Shown piece after piece: positions 1 through 14,755 of a stretch of DNA of 64,000 nt (the first letter of the stretch is position 1; every line of letters starts with the position of its first letter). The position numbers and the translations under genes are program-made. This DNA comes from Tetrahymena elliotti 4EA. Its lineage: Eukaryota > Ciliophora > Oligohymenophorea > Hymenostomatida > Tetrahymenidae. Under the pieces are notes generated by a model that was not told where the DNA came from, ran no database searches, and saw only the letters and a list, made by a program, of their open reading frames with translations. Location: the NCBI GenBank assembly GCA_000231825.2, contig JH720304.1, forward strand, positions 720,724 to 784,723. The letters are read 5' to 3'.

Positions 1-535
1 ATATATGTAAAAGATGTAAAACATGTTAAGACACTATAAACATAATTGGTTAGCTAGAATCAATTAAATAATAATATCAGACTGATCACTTTTGTGATCA
101 TCATTCTAATTAATATTAATGATTTAATGAATTTAATTGTAAAATTATAATAAAATAATTATATAAATAAAATTATAAATAAAAATGAAAATGGATCAAA
201 AGATTTCTTAATTCAATTATTTCTTTTATTTGTTAAAATGTAAATTTATTTTATTAAAAATGTCTTAGTGCATATATGTATTCAATTATTTCTTTTAAAG
301 TTAAAGATAAAAAAAGTAGTTAAGAATTTCTAGTAGAGATTGGTTTTTATTATTTTTTGTATTGAAACATAATTAGCAATTTGTTAATATAAAATTATAC
401 TAAATTAAGATATAATATTTTTGATTTGTTAATTGGTTCATTCGTTACAAAGATATATTTCTCAATCAATCAATCTCTTTTTATTAATATTACCGATCAA
501 TAATTAAAAACAATTAATTTTTCTAATTTTTAGAT
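1..535. other. AT-rich upstream region with a small hairpin
   Basis: No gene is visible in the first 535 bases. A perfect hairpin sits at 83-100: 7-bp arms TGATCAC/GTGATCA around a TTTT loop. It could be a transcript-end structure of a gene to the left of the window, or chance. The last 100 bases before the RRP8 start are A/T-rich leader. Confidence 0.5.
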
Positions 536-1897
536 ATGTTTAATAGAATCAGTTTAGGTGGCAATCCTAAGAAGGATGCTAAGAAAGGAGCTTAGTAGAA
601 TAATAACTTTACTTAAAACAAGTAGCCTAACCAACAAAAAAAAGGAGAATCAAAAAATAGTTTGAGTAGTCTATTGTAAAAGCGTCAAAATCCTGAAAAG
701 AGTTAAGATAATCAAAGCAGCAAACCTTACAAGTAGGCATAAAATAACAATAATCAAAGTAGCAAAAAGGGAAATAATGAATAATCTTAAAACAATCAAT
801 AAAAGTAAAATGATTAGAATAAAAATAAGAAGTTTTAAAAACATGAAGAAAAGCAAAAGTAAAAGAACAACGATTTAACAAATAGAATTGAATAAGGATT
901 AGTAGGTAATAAATAGATTAATGATAATATTCTAATTTCTTAAAATATTAAAATGCAATTAAAAAGGTTCTAAATTTAGAATGATCAATGAGTATTTGTA
1001 CACAACAGATAGTAAAACATCAGCTGACCACTTTGCAAAGAACAAAGATGATTTCTTACTTGTAAGCAAATATTATTTATAAATTATCTGCTTTTCTAAT
1101 TAATTTATTTTAGTATCACTAAGGATTTCAAAGTTAAATTGTAAAATGGCCTGAGAAACCTGTTGACATGATTATCAACGAACTCGATAGAAATCAAATC
1201 TTTCAAAATGCGTAATTAATAATGAATAAAAAGCGTTTTCAATCTGTTTACACTATTTTAATTTAAAAGAATTATTGCAGATTTAGGTTGTGGAGATGGA
1301 AAAATATTTGAATACTTTAGAGATAATAATAAGCTAAAGAGTTTAGATTCTAGTGTAAAATAAGGAATGAAAGAAGTTCATAGTTTTGACTTATGTGCTC
1401 ATAAAGATTTTATTAAAGTTGCAGATAGTAAAAATATACCTTTAAAAAATTCAGAATGTGATGTTGTAGTATTTTGTCTTGCCTTGATGGGTACAAATTA
1501 TATAGAATTTTTATCAGAGGCTAATCGTTTACTCAAATTAAATGGACATCTTATCATTTCGGAAGTCAATTCAAGAATTACAGACATGGATTTATTCATC
1601 AGTATGATAGAATGCCTAGGATTCAAGCTCTAGAAGAAAGTAAAAAAATTTAAATATTTATCAAATGAATAAACTAAATCTTTTTTATAATAATAGATTT
1701 TACCCAACACCTATTTTTGCTTCTTGACTTTTAAGAAACTAGCTGATAATAAATTAAAGCTTAATTCATAAATATTAAATTAAAACAAGAACTTTAAGGC
1801 AAAATATATTGCTAAATTCCCTAAAACAAAAGACTAATCTGATGTTTCATACATCTCTCAATCTCTCCTCAAACCTTGCATTTATAAAAAAAGATGA
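536..1897 (+). CDS. RRP8: RRP8-like rRNA-processing methyltransferase
   Basis: Four exons (536-905, 967-1061, 1114-1211, 1270-1897) join in phase to 396 codons plus TGA. Residues 1-123 are a low-complexity Q/N/K-rich leader; the conserved part starts at about 124 with FRMINEYLYTT. The AdoMet-binding motif I, IADLGCGDGK, lies near residue 190. It is followed by VHSFDLCAHKDF, the family signature VVFCLALMGTNY, and SEVNSR. This order is diagnostic of Rrp8/nucleomethylin, the nucleolar enzyme that makes m1A in large-subunit rRNA. The charged N-terminus fits a nucleolar protein, and the length is close to yeast Rrp8. The first ATG fits because the reading frame stays in phase only with intron 906-966 removed. 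Identification is strong; rRNA target and site are inferred from the family. Confidence 0.9.
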
Positions 1898-2995
1898 TTT
1901 AAATTTAAAAATTTCGTATTTATGGAAATATATTTGAATTGTAGAAAGTGTTAATTTGAAATAATAATAAATTCATTGACATATTTTTAGATTTAAAATT
2001 TATATTTGGTCATCTATTATTTTTACATTTTTAGAAATAAAGGTATTTAAGAATCAAAAAAAAAATTAATACTTCAAATAGGAAGATTTTTTTTTTTGAA
2101 AAATGATATTTTTTAATATATTTTTCTTTCTAAGGCAAGCATTACTTAAAAACAAATTAAAATATAGTTATTAAATTTAATTTTTAATATTAAAAGTAAA
2201 ATTTAAAGTGACTTTTGTTTTAATTCAAAAAATAATTTTAAAAAATTCCTCAGATTCAATCTCATAAACCAAAAAGATAATATTGAAATGATAAATTTTG
2301 ATTTGAATATGTTAAGATTATTCATTGATAGTAAAAAAAAACCTAAAGAAATGATGAATCAAATTTTATTTTAGTTTTTTTATTTATTTGTGGTTAATAT
2401 TACAAATAATTTAAAATAAATAATATTAGAATTTTGATAGATTATCTTTTTTAATTTTTGATTTGGAAAGAAAGACAAAAAAATAATAGCATTTTTTAAA
2501 GAGTGTTATTTTTAATAAATGTTAACCAACTTTTTCTAAAAGATTTTATTGTCTTAAATGTAGATGACAAGTTTTGTTAAAAAAAGTCTATTAATTAAGA
2601 TGGTTGAAAAAAGAAAATAAAAATTTTTTGCATTTGTCTTCATTATATTGATATTCATTTGCTGGATAAAAAAAACAATAATTTGTTTGAATGAATAACT
2701 CAGTCATAAAATAGAATAACTTATCTCAATATAAAAATAACAAATTTTTTATTTTGTTTACTAAACTTGCTGGATCAATATATCAATATCGTAAATTTTC
2801 ATAAGTGAAATGAAAATTAATTAGTGTAGGTCATCTAGAAAAAGTTATCAATTAATTAGTGATAAATTAATTGGTTCTGTGAATTTATTTATATATATTA
2901 ATTACTGAATATAGTTATTAAAAAAAGATTTTTTTAATTAATCAAAAGAATTAAAACATACAAAAAATATCATAAAAATCCAATCTTCAAGAAAG
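1898..2995. other. Intergenic AT-rich spacer
   Basis: This spacer lies between the RRP8 stop and the next gene. I see homopolymer A/T runs and no open frame with protein-like composition on either strand. It presumably holds the RRP8 3' end and the next promoter, but no motif is clear. Confidence 0.5.
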
Positions 2996-4532
2996 ATGTC
3001 AATTAGTTTTAGTGAAATACCATAAGTGATGACTATAGAAGACTCTATTGGGACTAGAGAAAATTCAACTAACATTAAAGCAGATAATATAAAGGTAAAA
3101 ATCCCAACCTTGCAAGAAAAACTTCAGAATAAGTTAAAAAACGAAGAGAATCGCATAAATGAATAAAATAAAAAACTGCTTGAACAACTAGAATAAAACA
3201 AAAAAGAGTTCTAACTTGAATAAGTAAAGATACATAAAGCACTTATCAAATAAAAAAAATTAGAAAATTATGAATTGCTCAAGTCTATGGTAAATATTTA
3301 AAAATAATATCTTCTTTATTCATTCATTCCTAAACATATTTCAAAAATATAATCTATCTTTGTTTTATATGGTATATTAAGTGATTCTTTAAATAATTTT
3401 AGAGTGATGGATAGCCAAAGCATCCTCATGACTTTAAGAAGGCAAATAAAGAATTGGAAGTTTTCAAAGAAAGAGGGTTTTTGCTACCTTCTATTGAAGA
3501 AGTAAATAATAACATTTTTCTTACTTTTATTTTAATATTGATTTGTTGTATTCATACTTAAAACTATGCAAAAAATTGAATATATAGATATATTATCAAA
3601 TCTAATAAATTTTTGGTCATATTTTCTTGAAATGAAGAAGTTTAAGATGAAAAAATTAATTCTTATATTATTCTATAATCTATTAAAATTATAAATTTAC
3701 TTGAAATTAATAACTCTTTCCTTTATTATTATAGGCTAGAAAAGATTTTGAACAACAAAAGTAAAAAGAAAAGTTTAGACAATCATATCTTAAATAAAAA
3801 GCTGCTTCTTAAGTAGATATACCATTTTTCCCAACAAATTAAGTCCCAAAATTCTTTGATAACGCCCATTTAATGAAAAATAAAGAAGAATATTAATAAG
3901 TTAGTAATAAGTATCCTACTGTATAAAAAAAGCTTGGTTTGTTAGTCTCTAGCAATAATATTAAGAGTTTGTAAAATATTCCTATGTCACGTGATCAATA
4001 AAGAAGTCCAGAAAAATCATTTAAATAAGGTTCATTAATGCATTAATCATAAATAGAGCTATATCACTTAAAACCAACTTCAGCTAACAATTTAGCCCTT
4101 TTCTAATAATAATTGCACCAATAGAATGAAGAGATATCATAATATAAGAATGCAAAGAGCATGAATAGTTTATCTTCTCTAAAAAGAAATTAGTAATCTA
4201 TGTCAAATATTAGTACAGATATTGGAAGTTAATAAAAAAATAAATAATGGATTAACGCTTATCATTAAAAAGAAATATTTAATCGCCCTCTTTACAATAA
4301 CTTGGATATAAAATTGTAAGGAAACAATCCTCATTTTAAACCTTTTAAGCCAACAAAAACTTAAGGCTATAATTTTAATTAGTATGTATCACTTGATGCA
4401 GGAGAAAGAAACAATAAATCAGCTAATCAAAAGAAACTACAAGATGTAAATGCAATAAATTTTGAAAATGAGCCATTTGAAATAAAAGCTCCTGCTAAGT
4501 TCAAATCTTTAACTAAAATAGATAATTTTTGA
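2996..4532 (+). CDS. Hypothetical coiled-coil, Q/N-rich protein
   Basis: Three exons (2996-3289, 3403-3501, 3735-4532), all phase 0, give 396 residues and a TGA stop. Residues about 36-95 are rich in K, E and Q and predict a coiled coil (for example LQEKLQNKLKNEENR). Exon 2 encodes a charged, conserved-looking block including HPHDFKKANKELEVF. The C-terminal half is polar, rich in serine, asparagine and glutamine, and has no recognisable domain, signal peptide or membrane segment. I do not recognise the protein. Its make-up resembles ciliate cytoskeletal or basal-body accessory proteins, but that is only an impression. The gene model is supported by consistent phase and good GT-AG sites. Confidence 0.75.
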
Positions 4533-5630
4533 AGTAATTCTCAATAACCTAAAACACCCAAAAATTAACTAAAAATAAACTAAATAAATATTTATAATAA
4601 ACTAAGAACAATATTCTTCTTAATCAGGTTTAGTATTAATTTTATCAGCTATAATAATGATTTTTCCTAAAATAAACTTTCAATAAAAGTTTACTAAAAT
4701 AACATTAATATAATTTAATTCAATATATTTTGATATTTTATCTTTTCATATTTACAAATCTTTGATAAATCTTGATTTCAGTATTTATATTACTTTTATT
4801 TTTAATTCTATTAAGTTTTTTTAACAATTTTGCCAATAAAGTATTTAAAACAATTTTTTTGTTATTAAATTAATTTGGCCGAAGAATGGATATTAATTTA
4901 TTGTTTTGATTTTAATTTTTTCCAATTAAAAATAATTGGTTCCCCTTTCATTAACGCTAACATAAAATTTTTGTGTCACCCTATAACACCACCTAAATTT
5001 TTTTTTTATAAAATAAATTAGTTTTCATTTTATGTTTAAATTTAATAGAACATTTTTAAATGCAAAAAGTAAAATGTTATCTTTGTCATAAACAAAAAAA
5101 TTTAATTTTTGATTGATATTAGAAATATAATAATTGAGATTGATAAAAAGAAATGTCCCAATGTGTTTATATCTCCACACTTATTATTAAGCATAAGACG
5201 ATATTCAGAGGATTAATTTCAGCAAAGCGGTGATATGTATTCAATAAGATGAATATACTAATATATACACTTTGCTATAGTTTAATCTTTATTTTTTTGA
5301 AAATCCTATTTCTTAACTTCAAATATAAAATAGTGTCACTATAGATAATGAGATACAAGATTATAAATAAAAAATTATTTAGTTATTTTTAATTGTGGGT
5401 CTTCTGTATTTAAAGTCATTTAATTATATCTTTTTAATAATATTGATGTTTGCATATAGTATAAATAGACTCTTTACTTTTAGCACTGATTGTTTTTAAT
5501 TACAATACACTGTAGTAGTTCTTCATAATATTTGCAAACTAAAAAGAAAAAAATAGATATTCATACTTTTATTATTAACATCAATAACAAATTTAACACT
5601 AAATAAAATATATTTCATTATCATTTTAAA
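4533..5630. other. Intergenic spacer with a possible structured RNA
   Basis: Mostly AT-rich and without convincing ORFs. Bases about 5150-5296 are less AT-rich. They include a foldable segment with ends CAAAG (near 5224) and CTTTG (near 5270), followed by a run of T that could end a Pol III transcript. I cannot assign it to tRNA, 5S, U6, telomerase RNA or another known class by eye. Confidence 0.35.
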
Positions 5631-6641
5631 ATGGCTTGTTCTTAATATGAATATGTTAAAAAATTTGAAACATACTAAACCCTTTTACCAAATACTTATA
5701 TTGTGGTGAGGATTGATGGAAAAGGATTTACAAAATTTACTGCAAACCACAATTTTGAAAAACCAAACGATAAAAGAGGGTTGGATTTAATGAACAAAGC
5801 AGCAGAGAGTGTAATGGAAACATTCAATGAAATTATGTTAGCATATGGATAATCAGATGAGTATTCATTTGTTTTTAAAAAAGATGCTGAATTATACTAA
5901 AGAAGAACTGAAAAAATAGTATCATGTGTTGTTTCTTGCTTTACTGCTGCTTATGCCATGCATTTTAGTGACTACTTCAATGTTAAACCTTAATTTTTAC
6001 CTATGTTTGATGCTAGAGCAGTTTGCTATCCTGATTTTAAAAATTTAAGGGATTATCTAAACTGGAGACAAGTTGATTGTCATATTAATAACCTTTACAA
6101 TACTTGCTTTTGGACTATGGTTCAAAAGGGAAACATGACTCCATAAAAGGCTTAAGAAATTTTGAAAGATACTTTGAGTGATAGAAAAAATGAAATCCTA
6201 TTTAATGATTTTGGTATTAATTACTCTAAGTTAGACCCTCAATTTAGAAAAGGATCAACTTTAATTCGCATCTTAGTTCTTAAAGATAAGCATGCAAATA
6301 AAGAAGGTGAAAATTAGGAAAAGGGAGAATCTACAGAAAAGAAAGACTAAAGTGATACTCATAAAGACTAAGAAGTTGATAGCAAATTGTAAAATGAAGA
6401 GAGAGAAGAACAAAAAGAGTATACAGAATAGGAACTTTAAAAGGAAATGTCTAATTTAAGAATCACAAAAGGAGAGAAAAAATATATTGCTGGATAGAAG
6501 AAGTAGAAGAAACTAAATAGTAAGCAACTAGAGAAGATTGAAAAAAGTAAATATCGCTCAAAAATAATTACTTTATCTGATGACATAATCTAAAATGAAT
6601 TCTGGGATAAGTATAAAGAGTCACTAAAGCTATAAGATTGA
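5631..6641 (+). CDS. THG1: tRNA(His) guanylyltransferase (Thg1)
   Basis: A single intronless frame of 336 residues under the ciliate code. Thg1 adds the extra G at position -1 of tRNA-His, which histidyl-tRNA synthetase requires. Visible family marks in order: [13 protein letters not shown] at the start; [13 protein letters not shown] near residue 25, carrying the first metal-binding Asp; [12 protein letters not shown] near 70, with the second Asp; [10 protein letters not shown]; and [13 protein letters not shown] in the middle. The catalytic core ends at about residue 225. The remaining 110 residues are a lysine/glutamate/glutamine-rich extension that is less conserved in the family, so the protein is somewhat longer than the roughly 300-residue human enzyme. 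The start is the first ATG and aligns with the usual N-terminus. Assignment is very secure. Confidence 0.95.
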
Positions 6642-8551
6642 TTTGCTAAAATAGAAATTGAATTAGAATAATAAGTTATTAAAAAATTTAAAAAGAAATT
6701 ATATTTTAAAACAAAAGAGCGGTGCTAAGCTGTAATAGAGAGATTACTTTAAAAGCAATAGAATTTATTACAATCAAACCTAATCAGTTAATTTTAAATA
6801 AAGAATAGCCATAATAATTAAAAAGATATTATCAATAAATAATATTCATTCATTTATAATATAAATGTATATCTTTTAATGATTAAAAAGTATGTATTAA
6901 AATATCTTTTAATTATGAAAATGTGCATTTTTATATCTACTGGATTTAAATATTATATTTTTATTAAAAAAAGAATGCTTCCAATATTCAATAATTACAA
7001 ATTATTTTTTATCTTTTATGAATCAATTGTAATGAACTAATTTAATATTCAGAAATTAACTTTGTCAGAATCTAATCACTCTGCCTGAACTAAAACAAAA
7101 ATTAATTCTTTGAAATCTTGCTTTTTCTCCTTTTTTAGACATTCATATTGTCTATGTAGTATGTTTATTGCTTCTTGATTGATTTTAAATTGTTGAAAAT
7201 GAAATAGATTGAGAGTAATTTCAAGCGTATTTTTCTAAAATTTTTCTCCAATTTAGATTTAATATTTTTAAAAATTAAACGAATAACCTTATTCAATTCA
7301 AAGTATCTAAAATAAACTTTTGTTCAGCAAAAAATCTGAGTCAAATAATAAAATTCCTACTAATTAACTATGTTTTCTCTGAAGATTCTAAGAAAAATTC
7401 TTGATAAATAAAATAAAATATGTTTGTTTAGAAACATTTTAAGCTTTAGACTTGATTTATCTGATTCAAAACTTTATTTTTAATAGCATTTATTTTACAT
7501 TTATTGACCAAACTTTATTAAGTTCTGATCTTATATTTTGTTTACCGAATCATGATTCTTTTTAAATTGATTGACCAAAAATCCAATATTTAACACTCAC
7601 ATATCAGTTATATCTGTTTAGAAATCTTAACTAAAACAAAAAATACTCTTTCTATGATGATATTGAAAATAAAATAAATGCTATTTGTGAATTATTATTA
7701 AATTTCTAAAATAAAAATAGTAAAAATCACTAAAATATATCTCTTATACAATTTAAATTTGTGTTTTAATAGCATTTTATGTATTTTTAAGTGATATTAC
7801 CCTTCATTTCTTTTATTTATTTGCTACTTTAAAGAGAAGTTTCTTATTTATATTAAGTCTTTTGGTTCTTTTATACCTTCTTGTAAATTAAGCCACAAAG
7901 CTATTTCTCGAAAGTATACTTAACGTAAATTTAGTAGTACAAATTAAAATTTTTTACTAAAAATAAATATTGAGTTTATTAAATATGCTTTCTCTATGAA
8001 AATTTATAATGGAGGAAAATGATATTTAAGGAATTTCAGTATACGAAATAGCTAAAAATACATACAGAATATGACATTTCATAGTATTTAGAAATACAAA
8101 GATGTATCATCTTAAAATAAAGCAATTTTCCTTAGTGAAGTTTTATTTGGAAAAAAATTAAATTCAGTAATTGAATAGTGGGATTAAAGAAGCTAAAACG
8201 CATAGAGAGAAAGAGATTGGATGCATAGATCTCTCATAAATAAATGCTACTGGAGCGAAATTCAAGCATTAATTTAGAATGAGAGATTAATTAATAATAA
8301 ATGAATATTATTTATTGATTGTTCAGCCTAATCAATGAGTGAATGAATGTATGAATGAATTGAATTTATTCGTTTGTAAAAAAAGTATTGCATTAGTTTG
8401 TATGATTACTTTTTAATAAATGATCACCTTAATTTTAAAATTATCGCAGACAAATAAAAAATAAATAATTTTTATAATTTAAAGAAAAACAAAACACTCA
8501 TTTTTAAAGAAAAACAAACCAAAGTAAAAAAACTTTATTCAAATAAACAAA
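6642..8551. other. Long intergenic region upstream of the MAP kinase
   Basis: About 1.9 kb without a supported gene. Minus-strand frames between 6988 and 8040 are open for roughly 100-118 codons each, but their composition (K, N, I, Q, Y, F; few D, E, A, G) is what random AT-rich DNA gives under this code. A short GAAT-type repeat lies at about 8333-8372. The last 100 bases are an A-rich leader typical of genes in this window. Confidence 0.45.
8333..8372. repeat. GAAT/TGAA short tandem repeat
   Basis: Several copies of the tetramer GAAT, some with single-base changes, lie about 180 bp upstream of the MAP kinase start. It is a simple-sequence tract; no function is evident. Confidence 0.6.
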
Positions 8552-10721
<2,170 letters not shown>

Positions 10722-11953
10722 GAGAAAAAATTTTGTGCATCTATATTTGATTGATACTTATGTGAAGCAAGAATATCTACTAATTATGATAAATAAATTA
10801 TCCAATAGCAAATATAGTCTAAATACCATCTATTTATATAACTTGCTAGCTCTCATAGTAAGTAATCAATTTATCATCTATCATGAAGGAACAAAATATA
10901 GATCTATATTAAAATCATCCATATTAAAAAAAATTCTTACTCCATTCAACAACAAATACATTTATTCATACACAAAACCAAATAAATTACTAAATATATT
11001 TTTTGCTCTATACTCTAACTATATTTGTCTGTCAGTCTGTCAGTCATATTTTTATTTCTTATAAATTAAGTTAGTTTTACTTCATTTCTCTTTTTTAAAA
11101 CAAAGTTCTGTATTAATTAAAAACAATTTTGCTTGCTAAAAAAATATTCAATTCAGTAACAAAAAAATATCTATTTCACTCATCTACAAACTTTAAATTA
11201 AGTTATTTCAGAATGTATTTAAAACCTTTCAGATATGTATGAAATGTACCAAAAGCAACGTTTTAAATTATTTGAAACAAATGTTCAATAAAATATTTTT
11301 AATTTTTAATTTAAGTAGTTAATTATCATAAATAATATTTTACTTAAGCAAATAATTCTTGTTGATTCAATTTGTTTCACAAAAATGTCTCTATTTAATA
11401 ATCTATCATTTTTGAGATCATGAAATATATGAATGCAGAAGGGAATTATGAGTTTGCTAGATGCTTTTATTGGATAGTATTTTTTCAAATTAATCTTTGA
11501 AATTATGTATTTGCTCTTCATAAAAAATAAATTAGTAAAAGATAAGATTTTGCCTAATTAAAAAAAAAATCAAAGAAAGATGATTAAGTAAAATTTTAAA
11601 GAAAAAGATAATGATAAAAAAGTAATTTGTTAATAAAGTTAAATAACAATACATTTAAAAATTAATTTGATCAAAAGCTATCAAAAAAATCTGAAACTTT
11701 TTATGAATAATAAAAATACTTAAATTTTTCCATGTAAATTTTTAATGGTAAAATCGATAACAAAAGTTAAAAAATATTTAGGGTATTTAGGTCAAAAGAG
11801 GAAAAAAAGAATGAGGGGACCTTCTTGAAAAATAATTTTATTAGTTAATTATCACTTTACAAGAACTTAATATCTTTAGAAATTGATCTAAAGTAATAGT
11901 CTAAAATTTTAATTGAATTAAGATGCTTATTTACTTACAAATAAAAAAATAAG
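10722..11953. other. Spacer between MAP kinase and LRR gene; LRR 5' end unresolved
   Basis: No supported gene. A minus-strand frame at 11285-11521 (78 codons) is open but has no recognisable feature. The last part, from about 11745, probably contains the first exon or exons of the downstream LRR gene. I could not find an ATG that connects in phase. Confidence 0.4.
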
Positions 11954-14755
11954 AAAAGGTTATGTTAGTGTACCTGACATTTCTCTTTTGACTAATGAAA
12001 TCCTTAATTAAAAAAACTTATAATAATTAACTCTAAATCTCAAGTAAATATGTTAATACAAAAATTTATTTTACTTATTTTTTTATCTTTTAAGAAATAA
12101 TAGAATAGATGATTAATGTATAAAAATTTTAGTAGATGGGTTACAAAATTGTCAGAATCTTGAAGATATTATCTTAGATTTAAGGTATTTTAATCTATAG
12201 AATACTTTTCAGAATGATTGTAAAAATGTATCTTAAAATTATTATAGTTGCAATATTAGGCTAAATTAAAAAGCTTTCCAAAACTTATCAGAAGGGCTTT
12301 CAAAATGCAAAAAATTATCTCATTTATCTTTAAATTTAGAGTAATTAATTTATTCAAATGAATCAGTCTATTTAGTATTTTTAATGTTTTTAAAATAAGG
12401 AATAACGAAATTGGTTTAGATACCTTGCTTGATTTTAGTTTAGGCATTTCTAAGTGTGAAAATCTGAAATCGTTTGATATAAATTTTTAGTAATTTTTGT
12501 TTTTTTTAACATTTAACATCCTACAAATATTATTATTTACACATATTTTAATAGAGAGAATAATAATATGGCATAAGGGATAATAGGCTTAGTTTTTTGT
12601 TTAACAAAATGTAAGTTTTTAGAAAAATTATCAATTGATATTTCGTAAGTTTTTTCTTATCTATTAAAATAAATTGTAAATGAAAATTTTATTTGCTAAT
12701 TTTCTTCAATTTTAATATTTCTAAAAGTAATTGTGGAGACAAAGATCCTTTTTAAAGTGAAAAATTTGGATTTTATATAGGGATACTTTAAAATCTTTAA
12801 AGTTTAAAACTTAATTTTAAGTAAATTTTCAATTCGCTAATTTTCATATAAATTAGAAAAGATTGTTAAAAAGCAGAACTAATTTTTATTGCTTTTTTAT
12901 AACTAGTAATTCATTCTGTAGCCCTGAGAACATCAAGGATATTGTTGGAGGTTTAACAAATCTCAAAAATATAAATAGTTTATGCATAGAAGCTGAGTAA
13001 AATATAAGATTTATTTTTCTGAAAGTAGTATCTTTTTACCAAGATTGATTTTAAAAATAAATGAAAAGGAACTTAAGAATTGATAATATGAATTTTTTTG
13101 AAATTTTAAATGATCTTTAAGAATTAGAATAGCTTTAAGAGTTGTCACTTAAACTGAAGTAAATTTAAATTTAGTTTTTTTTAGAAATTATGTTGAATTC
13201 AATAATTTTTTTTGATTTAACTTGAAATTAATATTTCTTTACTTTTCAAAAAAATTTCATTTTAGTTTTAAAATGATTAAATAATATATTTTCAAATTAA
13301 GTATCTCATAAATCAAATATTGTTGTATTTTAACAATATTTAATTGATTAATTTAGTATCACAAGATACTTAAATACGAGTCTTTTACTTTTTACTATGA
13401 AATTAAATATATTTTTTTGTTTTTCTTTGACACTATTCAATAAATTATTTTTAAAAATTAAATTATTAAATATTGTAGTAGAAATAATATTGTAAACAAA
13501 TTTATTTAGTTTGAAGAGTTAAATTTTTAAAATTTAAAAACTTTGAGCCTTGATATAAGGTAAATTGATTTAACTAAATCCACCTTTAAATATAATTAAA
13601 TTTTCTAACATTTTTTAGTAGAAACAACTTTAAGGAATATTAAGATAAAAAATTTTTTTGTTTTTTTGAAAACATGTAAGTGCTAGAGAATTTAAAATTA
13701 GATCTAAGGTATTATTTAATTCAAATATTATCTTTCATTAATTCACTTCTTTTTAAAATTTATTTAACATAATTTTAAAATTAATTAAATATAGAGAAAA
13801 TAAGCTTAAGATTTAAAATATCTTCGACCTGTGTTAAAACTTAAAAAAAATAAAAAATCTGAAGAGACTCAATCTAGCTTTTGAGTAAAAAGTTTTTAAA
13901 ATATTTTTTGTATTTGATATTAAAATAGAAGGTTTTCATTTTTTAAAATCAAATATATTTAAAAATAATGAGCTACTTAAGAATAATATTTTTAATTAAA
14001 AAAAATTTTTAATTTATTATTCTTTTGGTATATTAGTTAGAATGAAATTCCTTTTATTGGAGTAAAGATTCTTTTTAGTTAAATATCAGAAATTACTTAA
14101 CTCAATACCTTATGCATAACTCTGAAGTAAATCTATTAATATTTATTGTATAAAAATTATATATTAATTATTTTTTAACTAATTCTGGCATAAATCTATT
14201 TTATAAAAGAAATAACTAATATTAAATCTCTGAAGAAATAGAAGAAGTTTTGACCAAATTGAAATTATTGGAAAATCTAAAAAACTTGTCTTTAAATTTA
14301 TAGTAAAAATCAAAATTTATCAAAGAATTTACTTATTTAACTATTTTAATATGATTAATAGATTAGATAACATGTGTCTAGATTTGAGCTAATTTCAGTA
14401 CTTCCAAAATCTAATTTCTCTTAGTTTGGATCTTAGGTATAAATAGAATTATTTTCTACTCATTCATACTCAATTTTTATTTTACCTTTATTTTAGTAAA
14501 ATTTCTTTATGTACAAATAAAAGCTTTTATACATACTCAGAATAATGCTTGTATTCTTTAAGGAATAGTTTAAAAAAACTTAAAGGTCTATAAGTTTTAA
14601 GTTTAGTTATTAAGTATATTTTATCTTTATATTTATTGATTTTTTCATAATTTTCTTAATAAAGGTTGAAATCTAAAAAGGAAATAAAAAAAACATAATT
14701 TCTTAAAATCAAGAAACTAGTTAATGTAGCAATTAAATCAAGTTATTATTATTGA
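11954..14755 (+). CDS. Leucine-rich-repeat protein, many exons (5' end partial)
   Basis: A chain of about 15 short exons of 80-110 nt, each encoding one leucine-rich repeat and ending close to the same point of the repeat. Typical pieces are LQNCQNLEDIILDLR, LSKCKKLSHLSLNLE and FQNLKTLSLDIR, each followed by GTAA or GTAT and a 40-100 nt T-rich intron ending TTTAG or AAAG. The last exon is basic (IKKLVNVAIKSSYYY) and stops at TGA 14753-14755. The repeat pattern (LxxCxNLxxLxLxL) is of the ribonuclease-inhibitor-like type found in large ciliate families, often attached to kinase domains. No kinase domain is seen here. The true start lies upstream and was not resolved. Such proteins bind protein partners; nothing more specific can be said. 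Confidence 0.7.

Noticed and set aside
6988..8040. Three consecutive long open frames on the minus strand (about 118, 100 and 115 codons)
   Set aside because: With only TGA as stop, frames of this length are common in AT-rich DNA. The translations are dominated by K, N, I, Q, Y and F with almost no Asp, Glu, Ala or Gly, and no start or domain connects them.
11285..11521. Minus-strand 78-codon frame starting with ATG at 11521
   Set aside because: No homology I recognise, no intron or promoter support, and the length is within chance expectation.
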